Assembly (NCBI RefSeq): GCF_008831285.2 | Contig: NC_045138.2 | Span: 32,955,934 to 33,019,933, forward strand | Origin: Nymphaea colorata | Taxonomy: Eukaryota > Streptophyta > Magnoliopsida > Nymphaeales > Nymphaeaceae | Length of the DNA stretch: 64,000 bases | Direction of reading: 5' to 3' | Notes under the pieces: model-generated | Told to the model about the DNA's origin: nothing | The model's database searches: none | What the model saw: the letters and a program-made list of their open reading frames with translations, nothing else | Made by a program: the position numbers and the translations under genes | In this document: one piece after another, positions 12,412 through 24,980 of the stretch | How positions within the stretch are numbered: position 1 is the stretch's first letter | How the letters are laid out: every line of letters starts with the position of its first letter

Positions 12412-13515
12412 TTAATTACCTCGGATTTTAAAGGGTCTCATTTGCCAAAGGGATCACCTTAAATTTATAATTTGAGTAAATTATGTGATTTTCAAAAAAA
12501 GGTAACATTACGGGAGTTAGCAGGTGTTTGATTAGCTTTAACCCAGTTTTATTTTAGATCTTCAGGGTCTAACTAAAGTTCATGAACTTAAAATCAGGCC
12601 TTGAAGTTTGACTCGAAATGTTTTAATTTGATGAATAATAAGTTTTAATCTTCCGTGACACAAGACAAAATAATGGTCTAATCTTCATAGAATACCAAAA
12701 AATAACACTTCTTCTGATCTCTCGCTCTTCTTCTTCTTCTTCGTCTAGCAATATTTAAAGTTTAGGCCACTCCATTGGCAGGAGTAGTCTGGGCCTGCTA
12801 AGTGCCTTCTTGGGCTGGCCATTTCCAAAATCAAACATTGCCGGCGGTAGTCTTCCTGTCCATGACACACTTGATTGCTCAGACACTTCAATTTCTATAA
12901 TGACGATCCACACAAGGTTTGAATTTAATAACCAACTGTAATTAAGGCAAACATGAGAAGATCTTGATCCCACACAGACCTGACCAAGATGCATGACAGA
13001 CCATATATATATGGAGTAGTGCATATTGTTCATACATACAAAAGGGACTGTTCCAATTAGGTGATCAGTGTCTCAGATTATGAAATGGCAGTGACGACAG
13101 TGTAGTCTCATGACAATTACAGGACTGCCAAAGGGTGTGGTCCTAGAACATTAGGACACTATCACATGAAAGATGACCATGTACCAGAAGAGATCGTAAG
13201 GGTGGAGCTCTGGTCTACTTTGGCGCCTGCACAACCTGGTGTTTGTCTTCCTGCTGTGCTTTTGGATCTTTCTCGTGAAATTATGGTTCATTTGAAGTAA
13301 AAGACATGGACCCAATAGAAGCTTATGGTGTAAACACAAGGTCCTTCTGTAGCCTCCTAAATAACTGACAGGACTGGGAGATGATAGTGGAAGCGATAAT
13401 CAAGGTGATGACATATGACTGGGACTACTCGTATGTTGCAAAGTCCAAGTAGAATGTATGTATTCATTGGGTATCCCCTTCAGATTGCACAGACCTAAAG
13501 CTACCAAACTTTCAT
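12412..13515. other. Intergenic sequence without a supported gene
   Basis: AT-rich sequence between the two DNA elements. Short open frames at 12755-13033 and 13151-13339 (minus) resemble no family I know. Confidence 0.4.
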
Positions 13516-13767
13516 GGATGACACCCTCATCTGAACCCAATTTTGTGAAAACTGGGTTTAATGAGTTTCAAAAACCTTGTTCTCTTTTTTTTTTGGGGTT
13601 TGGGTGATACACCCAAAACCTGGTTTTTTTACTCCTTTTTATAAAACCAGGTTTTGTCAAAATTGGGTTTTTCTTACACTCAGTTTTGACACCTAAACAC
13701 TCCAAAAACCTGGTTTTGGACACAAAACCAGATTTTACCTCCAAAACCTGGCTTTGAGGTGTCATCC
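13516..13767. mobile_element. Short MITE with terminal inverted repeats and internal palindromes
   Basis: The left end GGATGACACCCTCA (13516-13529) and right end TGAGGTGTCATCC (13755-13767) are inverted repeats with a one-base difference. The interior repeats the near-palindrome AAACC(A/T)GGTTT about five or six times. The length is 252 bp and there is no coding content. I could not identify a convincing target duplication, so the superfamily is unassigned (hAT-like is possible). Confidence 0.7.
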
Positions 13768-16398
13768 AAACACCAGGTCAGTAGTTGACATGGTTTTTCT
13801 TTGTTTTGTTGGACAATTGACAATGAGATGACTGGATTGGCGCCAATCTTAATCCACTTGCTCCAATCAGGCAGATTTAGTAGTGATCTAAAACCAAATG
13901 GTTCATCATTCAGTTAGCCAATCTGGATTCAGCTAGTCACATGGGTGTTAAATCAAAACAAGATTACACAACAATGCTGGAATGTGTCTCTGTGGCTCTT
14001 TATAGATTTAAACTCAAACCCAACTTTGCATATGACTAATCAGAACTGACCTGTTGAATGTAATAATGACTATACATCTTCCCTGAGTTCGGGCATTAGA
14101 AATTCCACTCGACAATAAGGAAAAGGCAGAGAACACCAAGAGAAATTGGCTACTCATATCTTCCTAGTACAGCAATCTTTGGTTTTACATGTCACAGGTT
14201 AGCACAGAGATGACAAAAGAGACTTCATGCTTGGAAATGATTCCTTCCCAAATTCAGAGATGCAAAGCAGTCGGGTTCGGGGCAGAAAATTACATTGGGC
14301 ATTGCATGGGAATCGGATTCGGCGCAACAGAAAATGACAAAATTCTCCTAGCAGATCTGGCACATTTGCAGCCCTAACTCCAACAGTAGAAAGACTGCTA
14401 AAAAAATTCTTATATCTTTGAAGGGAATTTTTACCCTTGTAAGATGCTGCAGCTTTCATATGAGAGAGCATGATTAGTGGGTCATACTAAAAATCTGAAA
14501 AATGCGTGGTTGTTGAGCATACTAAAGCTAAAGATGCAAGGGCAGTAAGAACTTGCTGTTCCTTCAATTGTCCAGGGAAAAACAAAGGAGATCATGAGTC
14601 ATTATTTTTCCCTGCTTCTTAAGAGATTGTGGTGGTTGAAGGTCTTCATTTTCTTTTCCAAGATATGGACTTTAAGGGAAAGGAAACTCCAAAGTCTTGT
14701 CCACTTACCTATACATTGAGCCTCATTATCATCCAAGGCCATCTCCAAAATTGAGGAAAATTTCACAAAATGATGGGCTTTCAAAGTTTTTCTTTTTCCC
14801 CCGTTTTAGTAACAACCTGCATTGGAGCAGGCAGGCCATCTAATGAAGATGTTTGAAATCTGAGCATGTTTCTTGTTATTTTTCCAGAAGTTTTAGCTTC
14901 TTTTTGTAATTATTTTAAAAACCAAACCCATGACTAATTATGTGTTCAAAGGATCTAGCTTTGGGGAGCCCTAGAAATGTGATTCTAGTTGAAGCATCCT
15001 TGTTGCAGGTATGTACTTACCATAACTAAAAGGTTGCCCTCTTCTCACAACATCTGATCTGAAGGATAAAGTAACTAAACAAGATGTGATGTGAATTGCC
15101 CACAGTGTTCCCCAAAAGCTGAACTTTGAGTAGTTTGTACTAGACCTTGTTGCTAAATTGAAGAAGAAAAGAAAAAGAATTTTCACTTAGATGCCAACCT
15201 TGTGCTCTTATCCTCCAAAAAGGGCCTCAAGTTTATGGAGTTCTTGATGCAGACGGTTGGTTTTCTAGGAAAACTGTAAAATAGAAATCTGGTTTGAAAC
15301 TTTTGCAGTTTCTCCATGGTGCCTTTCCAATTCGAAAAACACATTGTTTCGGGACTTTGGAAAGCATCTGTTTCGTCGATTACAGAAAAATGGAGAACAA
15401 GAAAAATACATCAACCATAACTTGTCTGATGTTTCTGACTTGGAGTTTAGAAGGAGATCCTTGTTGAGCAGCAAGAAAACCTGTCGCTGATATATTAGCA
15501 TAATTAGAAGCACGAGTGCCTGATGTTTTGAAATTAGGAGCAAGAGATTCACGCTCCCGAAAACAAAATTTTTGAACAGGAAGACAACATAGTAATGTCC
15601 TTTTGCTCATAAAACCAGATTATCAAATTCAAAACGTTGCTTTATAAAAAAGTTGGTGCTGACACGATACATTTTACCTTCCATGTTGGAGGTGTCTGAT
15701 TTAAGATACAATCGTATTATAAAAAATGGGAAGTCTTGAGGCTGTGTTTGATTGCTTTGATATCACTAATGATATTAATAGATTGAATTTGGATCAGATA
15801 TCTGTTTCAAGAAAGTCGGATACTAAAAAAAATTGAACATCCGATGAAGAAATCAGATTGGGTTCTCATATTCAAATTCAGTTTAAAATAAAAAATATCT
15901 GCTCAGCGTAGGATTCAGATTCGGTTTTAAGCGCATATCTTATATCCAATATCCATGCATCATGGAAGTTTGTTTGTTATATTATTATTCAATGGCCATT
16001 TTCAAAATTAGGGTTAAAAAGTTGGAACACACGACCTCCATCACGGGGGGAGTGAGGAACACGACCACGATGTCCTCCTGTATCCGAATTTTAGCCATTG
16101 CTAAGTTACCAAATTACCCTCCGCCGTCCCTTGCTTCTCTTCCACGATAAGCAAGAACAGACTGCCCATCGACTGAGGACTCGCTCGTAATTATGGCCCG
16201 ACAGACCCACACAACCGTCACCCCTCTTCCTCTGCCCGTCACTCTCCTGCATTTATCCTCCAGCCACACGACCATCCCGTTAGCAGACAGATCGGGTGCC
16301 ATCTTTCTCTCCGCTCGCTCACTAGCTCTCCTTCTCTATATGGTTCCGGCGATGATGGAGGACGAATTCCGGTATCCATGGCCGCTGTACAGCCGTAA
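13768..16398. other. Intergenic region upstream of the armadillo-repeat gene
   Basis: About 2.6 kb, AT-rich, with no supported gene. Another repeat-like boundary starts near 15740 (GGCTGTGTTTGATTG), but I could not find a matching second end. The last few hundred bases should contain the promoter of the armadillo gene. Confidence 0.4.
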
Positions 16399-18198
16399 AT
16401 GAAGCCATCTCGTTACTTTCTTTCTTGTAGCGTCGTGAAAGTGGAAATGGGGGAGCAGGGAAGCGATGCGGGGCGACCGGAGGAACATGACGAGCAGAAG
16501 GGGAGATTCCAGCAACCAGATAACGATCTCCAGCGTGCCTTGGACCTAATCGTGGTTGTGACGGCGCTCACCCAGTCGACCAGAGCCTTCGCGGCAAAAT
16601 GGCAGTCCATTCGCGCCAAGCTCGAGCGGCTGCGCTGCGACCTCTCCAACGCCCTTCTTCTCCTCGCCTCGTCCTCGGCCTCGGCCTCCGCCTCTGCCGA
16701 AGGGGAAATTCCGGACGTGGCAGCGCCGGAGATTCTGTCGACGCTGACGGACTGTGCTGCTCTGGCGCGAAGCTGCACGGAACTGTCTTACAGCGGGAAA
16801 CTGCTGATGCAGAGCGACCTCGACGGGCTCTCCGGCCGTCTCGACGTGCACCTCCGGCACATCGACGGCATCTACAAGGCAGGGACGCTGGGGGGCCACG
16901 CACTTGCGCTCGTTGTTTCCCGGCCACCGACAGGGGCTTCGAAGGAGGACATGCGCTTCTTCGTTCGCGACTTGTTCACTCGAGTCCAGATCGGAAGCAG
17001 AGCGATGAAGTCGGACGCCCTCCGCACTCTCGAGGAGACTCTCCGCGAGGATGACAAGTACCAGAGGATCGTTGTCGAGACTGGGGACGTGGCTCAGCTG
17101 GTGACGTTTCTCGAGTCCGATGACGCTGAATTGAGCGAGAGATCCGCGGGAATCCTCTCTGCTGTTGCGGCGGACGAGGAGAACAAGGCGGAGCTCGTTG
17201 CCGCCGGCGTCGTCTTCCCGGCTATCAGAATGATAGAAACCGGTGGAGCACAAGGGAGGGAGGCGGCGGCGACGTTGTTGAACCGGCTCACCGCGAACTC
17301 CGAGAACGCGTGGTCCGTCTCGTCTCAGGGTGGCGTCACAGTAGCATTAGCAATTTGCCGGAAGGAGGAGGGGGCACTCTTGCGTGAGGCTGCAGGGATC
17401 CTGAGGAACCTCGCCGGAGTGGAGGAGATCGCGCAGTTCATGATGGAGGAGGGAGTGGCTTCCGTCATGTTCCGGCTTCTCAAGTCCAGTGACGAGGAGG
17501 CACAGGCATGCGCGGCCGATTGCCTTCGAATCATGTCGGCCGGCGGCATCTCTGCGAGAAATTCGATCATTAAAGAAGGAGGGATACCGTTGCTTGTTTC
17601 CGTCTTGGGATCACAGTCGCTCAAGTGCCGGGAATTCGCATTGCGAACAATAGGGAACCTCACATCCTCGCCAAATTCCGCAAGGCTGGTTCTCCACGCA
17701 GGTTTCCTCAGCCAAATTCCGGCCATCTTGAGGCGAGGGGACTTCTCCGTACAGGAGCCGGCAGCTCGAGCCGTACGCGATATCGCGAAGCTCTCTGAAG
17801 ACGCGAGGAAAAGCGCGGGAGAAGCCGGAATCATGCCGGAGATGCTGAAGCTACTCGAAGCCAAGTCTCTCACCGTAAAATCCCTGGCTGCGGAGGCGAT
17901 CTCCGAGCTCCTCACCGTCCCGAAGAACAGGAGCCGGTTCGTCCAGGAAGATGGCAGCACCGTCCGCATCCTCCGAGCGCTCGACACGGACGAAGACTCT
18001 CGGGTAAGGCAGTTCCTTCTGCTCGCTCTGGTTTGGATATCTAATTCGCCCGCCGGCAGGCGGAAGATCTCGTCCTCCGGCTCGCTTCAGTCGGTGGAGC
18101 GCCTCGCCAAGAGCGACGTCCCAGAGGCAAGACGGATCGTCCGGAGAGTCTCCGGCAACAAGTTCCGGAAGATCCTGGACGGAATTTGGAAATCATGA
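16399..18198 (+). CDS. Armadillo-repeat protein, VAC8/At5g50900-like, no U-box
   Basis: Intronless frame of up to 599 residues. An in-frame TAA lies directly before the first ATG (16396-16398), so no upstream extension is possible in this exon. A second ATG at 16447 (MGEQGSDAG, G at +4) is an equally plausible start and gives 583 residues. Residues about 45-190 form a helical N-terminal domain (RALDLIVVVTALTQSTRAF, LERLRCDLSNALLLL) of the kind seen before plant ARM repeats. From about 195 onward ARM repeats run to the C terminus, with motifs such as ALRTLEETLREDDKYQRIVV, LVTFLESDDAELSERSAGIL, LREAAGILRNLAG, EAQACAADCLRIM, CREFALRTIGNLTSSP and VKSLAAEAISELL. No U-box or kinase domain is present, unlike PUB-ARM ligases, so it is probably a protein-interaction scaffold. 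GC content is markedly higher than the flanks. Substrate and pathway are unknown. Confidence 0.88.
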   Translation: MKPSRYFLSCSVVKVEMGEQGSDAGRPEEHDEQKGRFQQPDNDLQRALDLIVVVTALTQSTRAFAAKWQSIRAKLERLRCDLSNALLLLASSSASASASAEGEIPDVAAPEILSTLTDCAALARSCTELSYSGKLLMQSDLDGLSGRLDVHLRHIDGIYKAGTLGGHALALVVSRPPTGASKEDMRFFVRDLFTRVQIGSRAMKSDALRTLEETLREDDKYQRIVVETGDVAQLVTFLESDDAELSERSAGILSAVAADEENKAELVAAGVVFPAIRMIETGGAQGREAAATLLNRLTANSENAWSVSSQGGVTVALAICRKEEGALLREAAGILRNLAGVEEIAQFMMEEGVASVMFRLLKSSDEEAQACAADCLRIMSAGGISARNSIIKEGGIPLLVSVLGSQSLKCREFALRTIGNLTSSPNSARLVLHAGFLSQIPAILRRGDFSVQEPAARAVRDIAKLSEDARKSAGEAGIMPEMLKLLEAKSLTVKSLAAEAISELLTVPKNRSRFVQEDGSTVRILRALDTDEDSRVRQFLLLALVWISNSPAGRRKISSSGSLQSVERLAKSDVPEARRIVRRVSGNKFRKILDGIWKS

Positions 18199-21100
18199 TC
18201 CTGTAACTTGTAAAAGAAATTTTCTCGCTTTTTCTTCTTTTAAATTTTCTTGATTTTGTGTTTGGTGTTGCGACGTCTCAACCACACCTCTTATTTACGC
18301 GAGTTGGGAGCGTAAACGATGCATTGCATTGCTTCTCATAAAACAAACAAAACTAAAACGCCCATATGCTCCTTCCATCTTGTACACACGACCGTGTTCT
18401 TACTATGTAGGCTAAACTAAACCCTCGGTTTCGGCTCTCTGATTTATGTGGCTATTTATTCCAAAAGAAAAAAGCCCGAAACTCCGGCGTTCTTGAACGA
18501 GAATAACAATTTAATTTCATGGAAATTCTTCATAACAATAATAATTTAAGAAGATACCATATTGCTTCCTGACTTTGTTCTTAAACACGGACGAAAGAAA
18601 AAGAACAAAAAAACAAGAAGACTCTACTCTGCAAAGAAATACCATCCAGTCGATTCTCTCTTGTTGGCGACAAAAGAAAAGTTGCAGCGATCATGTACTT
18701 GTTGGAGGCATTGTCACATTCTCTTGGTTGTATCGAGGAATGGGAGAAGTCGGTTTTCTTTTCACAACGCTCGGCGCGATCCCCGTCCGGATCGGGCCGT
18801 TAATTTAAAAAACTTTCCGGCGTACCCACTCGACCGAGAGGCGGTTTCCTTGTTTCTCGAGCAGCTTCAACTAAAAACGAAGCTCGGGAAAGATGCCAGC
18901 CGGAACAGCGGGAACCTGTTACAGCGAACATGGTTGACGAACATTCACCCTGTTTCGTCCTATTTCTTAAATTTTAAAATAATTCTTTGATGGACAGATA
19001 CGACGCACACCAACCGAAAGAAAGCGGATATATTCCCGTAATAACGACACTACGAATAATAAAACAACAAGTATATACTATTTTTAGGCACAAGATATAT
19101 ATGCATAAATGTAAAAGCTTGCTTTTTTTCCCCTTGGGGACCAATAAGCCGGTGAAAGGGGATGTCTGGGGACCAGCAGAACCAAGTCCCTTCTTGATCC
19201 AAACAGTTTCCGAAACTTTATTGCCAAGTGGTTATCGTGAAATTGACCCTACACAATTGCCTTCATTCACCACGGTCGGTAACCGTGAACCGATCAACAA
19301 GGAAACCGCATCTTCGTTCCACAAATCCCAATTACCTGAAAATCATACTCCTCTTCCCTGATTTAATTGCAGAATTTCAGTAAACGAATCCTATTAATCA
19401 CTTCGTTAGTGTACCAACTTAAAGATGATGTTCAAATGCCATTCCCCATGCTGTCGGCTCTCTCGACAAGACAACTAAAATCCTGCAAGTGGCAAGTAAG
19501 ATAGACGGCAGAATTCCGGCAAACCGGTAGAAATCCGGCAACTGCGGCCGATAGTGGATTGGGCCGATTGAAGAACTGGGCCCAAAGTAAGGCCTCGACT
19601 AGCCTAAGTTTTTAGAGAGAGAGAGAGAGGGGGGTGGGGGCGCACATGGAGGGCGAAGTGGACAGAGCGGCGAAAGCGGACGAGGTGGAAGGTCGCTCTC
19701 AGGGTGGTGTGGGAGCCTGAGTCGAGAGGGCAAAGAGGGAGCCTGCCTTCGCTGTGGCGATGCCATTCAGAGGGCCAGAAGCGTTGGCTGCATGTGCTTG
19801 CAGGGCCTGCCCGCCTGCCTCTCTCTCTCTTGCAAACGTCTCCTCTGCGCGCATCACATGTCACCACACCACTCACGCCCTGTGATTTTTGATACCTCCT
19901 CCACCTCATATCTTCATCCCAACCAAAGGGAAGCCGACGGTGAGTTTGGTTGGTACGATCGGATTTGATTAGAAACATTATACAAGCACGAGCTTAAGCT
20001 TAATTTCCCTCGAAAATGGAAGCAGTAAATAGATCGAAGAAACAGAAAAGGCAAGGTTTGATGGGAATTGTATGCATGATTGGTTTTAAAATTTAAAGAA
20101 ATCCAATCGAACGATGCAAATTTAGTTGAAAAAGTAGAAAATTCAGTTGCATTTTCAAAATGCTGAAATACCTTTCAATGGATGAAACCACAAACGGGTT
20201 TTCTTAATTGAGATCTCCCCTCATATGATTTTCTTAAAATTAATAACTCAAATAAGAAGGTCTGGCACTGCTCATAAGATTTTCTTTCGTCTCCAGAACT
20301 CAAAACTCTTGACCGTCTTTCGTCGAATTTCAAGGTGTTCAGTCCGGCCACTAACGAGGAGAGTGGAACTCTTTACAGGAAACCAACAAGAGTCCGTGGG
20401 CGTGGTACGTCCTTTCTTGAGCGATCCTGCGATTTGGGTTGTCCGGAACAGGTGTGTCCGTTCCCCCTACCAGATCGGATACATGTTCTTATTTTTGATG
20501 AGAGGGAGTTGGCCTCTGCAAATGGGTCGACTGCAAATGTAACTCTGTTGGGCAAGCCTTTTACAAGAATTTGGGACCATTTTAGAGAGAAAGGGAAAGA
20601 ATCTTTCACGGAATTTAGAAGCCAGAGACATCAGTGGTCCAATGAACATTGAAGAATTATTAGGCTCTTAGCCCCACAAGAAACTAGAAACACTTTCATG
20701 AGGCTATCACTCTACTCCAACAACAACTGCCCATCCCTTTTAAATCCACAAGGGACAAAAGACACCAAAGCGTTTTCACATGTCATCAAACGCCACTTAG
20801 GCCAAAGTGGTTGCTTATAAATCGGGACATTTCTAGGCATCATTGAAAGAGGACCAGAGTAGCAATTTTTCTTTTTTCCATTCAATATCAATCTTGCATA
20901 CATAAGATGATAAAAGTTTCATATGTGAGTGATATCTATGCTCACCAATGGATCAAATACGAATTGAATGTACCATTTACTATACCTGATTATCTCATAT
21001 ACTAGGATTTAATTTCTGATTTCAATATAAACAATTAAAACTCATATCATACCCAAGTGTGATTTTAAATTCACACATCACATCACATCCGAATCCAAAT

Positions 21101-24100
21101 CCGACCTTTAAATGTACAACTGAATCCAAACCGCATTATGATATATTAACAACTGACTTTCAAGATATATATGGATATTTGGACTAGAAAATGAAATGAA
21201 TCGTTTGTCTACTTGAAATTCGACGTACCACCTCAACAAAGACTCAATGGCTGACATGTGTGTTTAGAAAGATTCCTTAAAAAATCATTAAGTGGTAGTC
21301 AAAATTAGTCACGAAAACGTGAAGCAAGCACTTAAAGGCTGATTGCTACCTCCAACCAAACCATAGCAGACATCATTAAGCTTTTCCAAGTGCAAAAGGC
21401 TGCTTTTCTTTTTGACATCTCCGGGTTTCAAAGTTCCTTGGTTTATCCTCATGTTTTCTTTGCATATCTTTAGACCATAACAACGTCCGGTAACCTCACA
21501 AAAGAAAAACTTTTGTCCTTTTTTGCTTGCTTTGTTCTTTCGGGCACCCAGCCTTTATTGGGAGCTGTTCCGGTGGGGAAAGTTATTGCCTAATGATAGG
21601 TGTTGGGGGACAAAAGAGGTCCTCCTTTTGGTCTTTATGCCTTTTCTTTTTCCTTTATAATGTTGGCAATGTTAGGTATAGTCCAAACCAGAACCCCACT
21701 TGGAAGGGAACACAGGTTAATGGAAAGAGAGAAATGGAGCAGCTCAACAGATCCTCCTCTATTGGGCCATATCTATAAGTAACAAATAGATAACATAGAT
21801 ACCATATATACACACACACACACAGAGACAAGCGCAAGTACAAGCCCGTAATGTTTTACACACTTGATTCGATAAGAAGAGTCCACTCTCTTAAAGCTGT
21901 ATTTTGTTTGTGCTCACATATGATTCCTGTGGCGGAACCAGAAATTTGTTACTGAGAAATACTAATATAAGAAATCTTAGATTTTGAGAGGCACCACTAT
22001 GTTTATAAAATAAATTATGTAGCCGCATAGCTTCCCACTGCACAGTGGCACACAACCCTAAATCTGAGGGGAGTTTATTAACTGTTTAATGTAGCATTTG
22101 ATAGCTCCCCATGCTGAGGGAATCTCATTTGGAGCAATAAAGAACCGAGTTCAGCTACAGCAGTGGAAAAAATTGATTAATTGTAAGAGATGCATTTGAT
22201 CCTTTTTATTATAAAACCATGGGCATCATGCATTTATTCTCCCATTCAATAATTGAAACCAGTGCTGGTCTCCGCATTTAAATCAGATCATAACGAGTAT
22301 TGCTATTTATGACGCCATAGCCATCCACTGGTATTAACTGTTACTGACATGACAAGTTCGGTTGGCGTTCATGGACCAACTGGGATGATGGTAACCACGG
22401 ACTATCCATCAGGCAGAGGGCAGAGGGACCTCCTGCAATTTTGCACTCGAAAATTTTCTGCAGTATCGTCATTTTAATGGTACGTTTTTATTGTCCAACA
22501 ACTTTTACATGGTTAATTCTAATTTCTAACCATAGCGAAGGAAAGGAAACAGATGTTGAGGGAATTCTATGATTCATTTTCTTTTTCCCAGTTTTGCTTC
22601 ACCTAATTTTAGGGTGTATATATAAATATGTTCTGGTAAAGGTATACACATAGAGCACTATATCTGGACAACCAACTTGTTCTAGAGCATTATAGATGAG
22701 GTTCCCTGCAAGAGTTTTAAGCATAACCATAAATATCATTTTCATATTTTAAATGGCAAGGTCTTCTCAGGTTTAATACAGCTTTTTCTGTTTTTCCAAT
22801 GTCCATGCAGGGATCACATCCATATTGTTAGAACTTGAAGTAAGAATCTGGTTAATTTGTGCAGTGAGTACTTGGGCACTGATCCCCAAGTACTGAGTCT
22901 AGTCTACAAAGATCTGTTGCGGTGTAAGAGTTATGCCTTATAGTGGCCCCATAAGAAGAGTTGAAAGCCATTGATGTGGCAGATGAAGAGAGCATCATCC
23001 GAAGCTGGCGGTTGCCCACCTAATTGGATCAGTACATTAATCCAAGGGACCCCCTACAGTTGTAGGTTCATCCCCATGTGTACGTATAAGACAATGTCTA
23101 CTGAAGATAGAGAGCGAATTGTAAAAAACACGACCTATGTTGCAGTACAAACGATATCTCAACAGTAGAACTTAAATTTTGAATAAAGGGTGAAGTATCG
23201 GGTACTTAATGTGCATTCATTCTCATTGAATAAGAGCGGCAGGCTTTCTAAGTTTCTTAGGTACATCCTAAGAAGGCCTGTTGTTCATGTCCGCAGGTTT
23301 CATGAAGGACATGATGTAAAAGGGTAGGCGTTTCTTGGACTACAAGATGTGAGTCGTAGGCTGCTTTTCACCCATTGCCGGGTGCACACCAGGACGAACC
23401 GGTATAACAGGTGGCTGCTTCTGGCTTAGAACACTTCAAATTTGAAATATTGGCAGAAAAGTGGGTGAAGAAGCCACTCGTGTTCGATTACTTCTAATAA
23501 TCGCGATGGTTTGCTTCTTAGGACTTCTAGTTATGTATATGAAGAAAGAGGAAAAGGAAAAAATGGACTGGAAGCTCTATAAACCTTTAACAATTTTAAC
23601 GTCTGTTCTGCTTAAATGCTATTAAAATGATAGCAAGTATGTTGGTTGTAAGTTAAGAACAGAAGCTTTTTTTTTTTGGGTTTAACCAAGATGCAACTTC
23701 CACATATGGTGACCAAGTGGTACGCTGCTACTTAGTTACCCAGCTCAATCATGAGGGACATCGGATATATTGTGATGAATGGAGTTTTGAGAAAAATAAG
23801 AAGAAAAATATGTAAATTGATGGCAAATAACAAAAACACCCATCACCTTTTCTCTTCTTATTTATTTATCAACCATTCATCGTGATAGATCAGATGACCC
23901 TGGTGAGCGAATTTGACTTGAACAGACACCAAATGTAGTCACGTAAGTTTCATATATATTCTAGAAAATCCTGCATTTAAAAATGGAAAACTTGAAAGGT
24001 GCAAAAACATTAGGCAATGGTTGAATTTTGTTAGCTACATCTGAATCCAATTTGGGATGGTTAACATTCTGTTTGGATCTGACATGCAGAAACTGCATTA

Positions 24101-24980
24101 AAATCAGAATACTACCTCGCAGACTTCATTGGCATTCTTCTTCTTCATTGGATGGACGGAATTGTTATGTTAAAATAGTTAAAATAAATACTGTTCATGA
24201 GAATTATAACCCCTTCATGTATATAAACCAGGTGGCGAAGAGGGGTGCTATGTATATCACAGCAGGTGACAGGAAGAAAGCTGCAAAGGTTGTGGAGCGT
24301 AAATCCTATATGAAGTTGCGGACATACTGCTCTCCAGCCTGAGCCTTTCCATGGTGTTGTCCATCACAGGGTTCACCGGGCTTTCTCTGTCAAGAAGCAG
24401 GATCATGGGGTGGTAAAGTTTTCCTAGTCATAAAGGAGAAAGACAATATTCAGTATCTCACATACATGTCAAGAAAAGGTTGGTTTTGTTGGCAATGTCA
24501 ATGGCATGTCTGGGTCTGGAACTTGTGAAGCTACAGACATAATACAGATATCATCTCAGTGGGCAAAATATAACTTGATTTTTCTCAAAGCTTGAGACCA
24601 ATTTCTTGGTGAAATTTTGATCATAACTATAGCGAACTCATCTGCATGTAAAGTTCAACCATTTCAGCCTTCAACGCCCCTTCTATTTGCCGTAGAAAGT
24701 TAAACAACTCCCGCAGGTTATGCCTTCTGAGGTCTAATTTTTGAGTTGTGACCATCCTCAATTTCTCAAATGCATGCTTCAATCGCCACTTGTGACAGCA
24801 TATCTGAATTTTAGCAATGAGCACAATTTGATTTCACACCCCTGTTTGAGTTATTGGGTGTGAAATGTCATCCATGTAGAAGCAGAACAATTTGGATATC
24901 CACTGGTTTCTTTTTCGCAACAACATAAGCTGACGTTGTTGAAAAACTAGGTGATTTGGGAACTAGAAACTGCACTAAAC
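18199..24980. other. Long intergenic region without a supported gene
   Basis: About 6.8 kb of AT-rich DNA. The start holds the 3' flank of the armadillo gene. Open frames up to about 140 codons occur (18562-18990, 19604-19978, 20335-20652, 24028-24342), but none has a recognisable domain, splice partner or coding character. A perfect 10-bp hairpin lies at 22867-22894. A GA microsatellite is at about 19615-19630 and a CA run at about 21810-21825. Confidence 0.45.

Noticed and set aside
16413-17987. Several long open frames antisense or out of phase with the armadillo-repeat gene
   Set aside because: Shadows caused by high GC content; the plus frame has the ARM-repeat signature.
18987-19361. 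Open frame with a DVWGPAEPS-like stretch reminiscent of copia integrase
   Set aside because: Only a few residues match, with no flanking integrase motifs or retroelement structure; likely chance.
22780-23420. Possible LTR or pararetrovirus-like intergenic segment
   Set aside because: Only a hairpin is visible; no primer-binding site, paired LTR or polymerase motif supports it.
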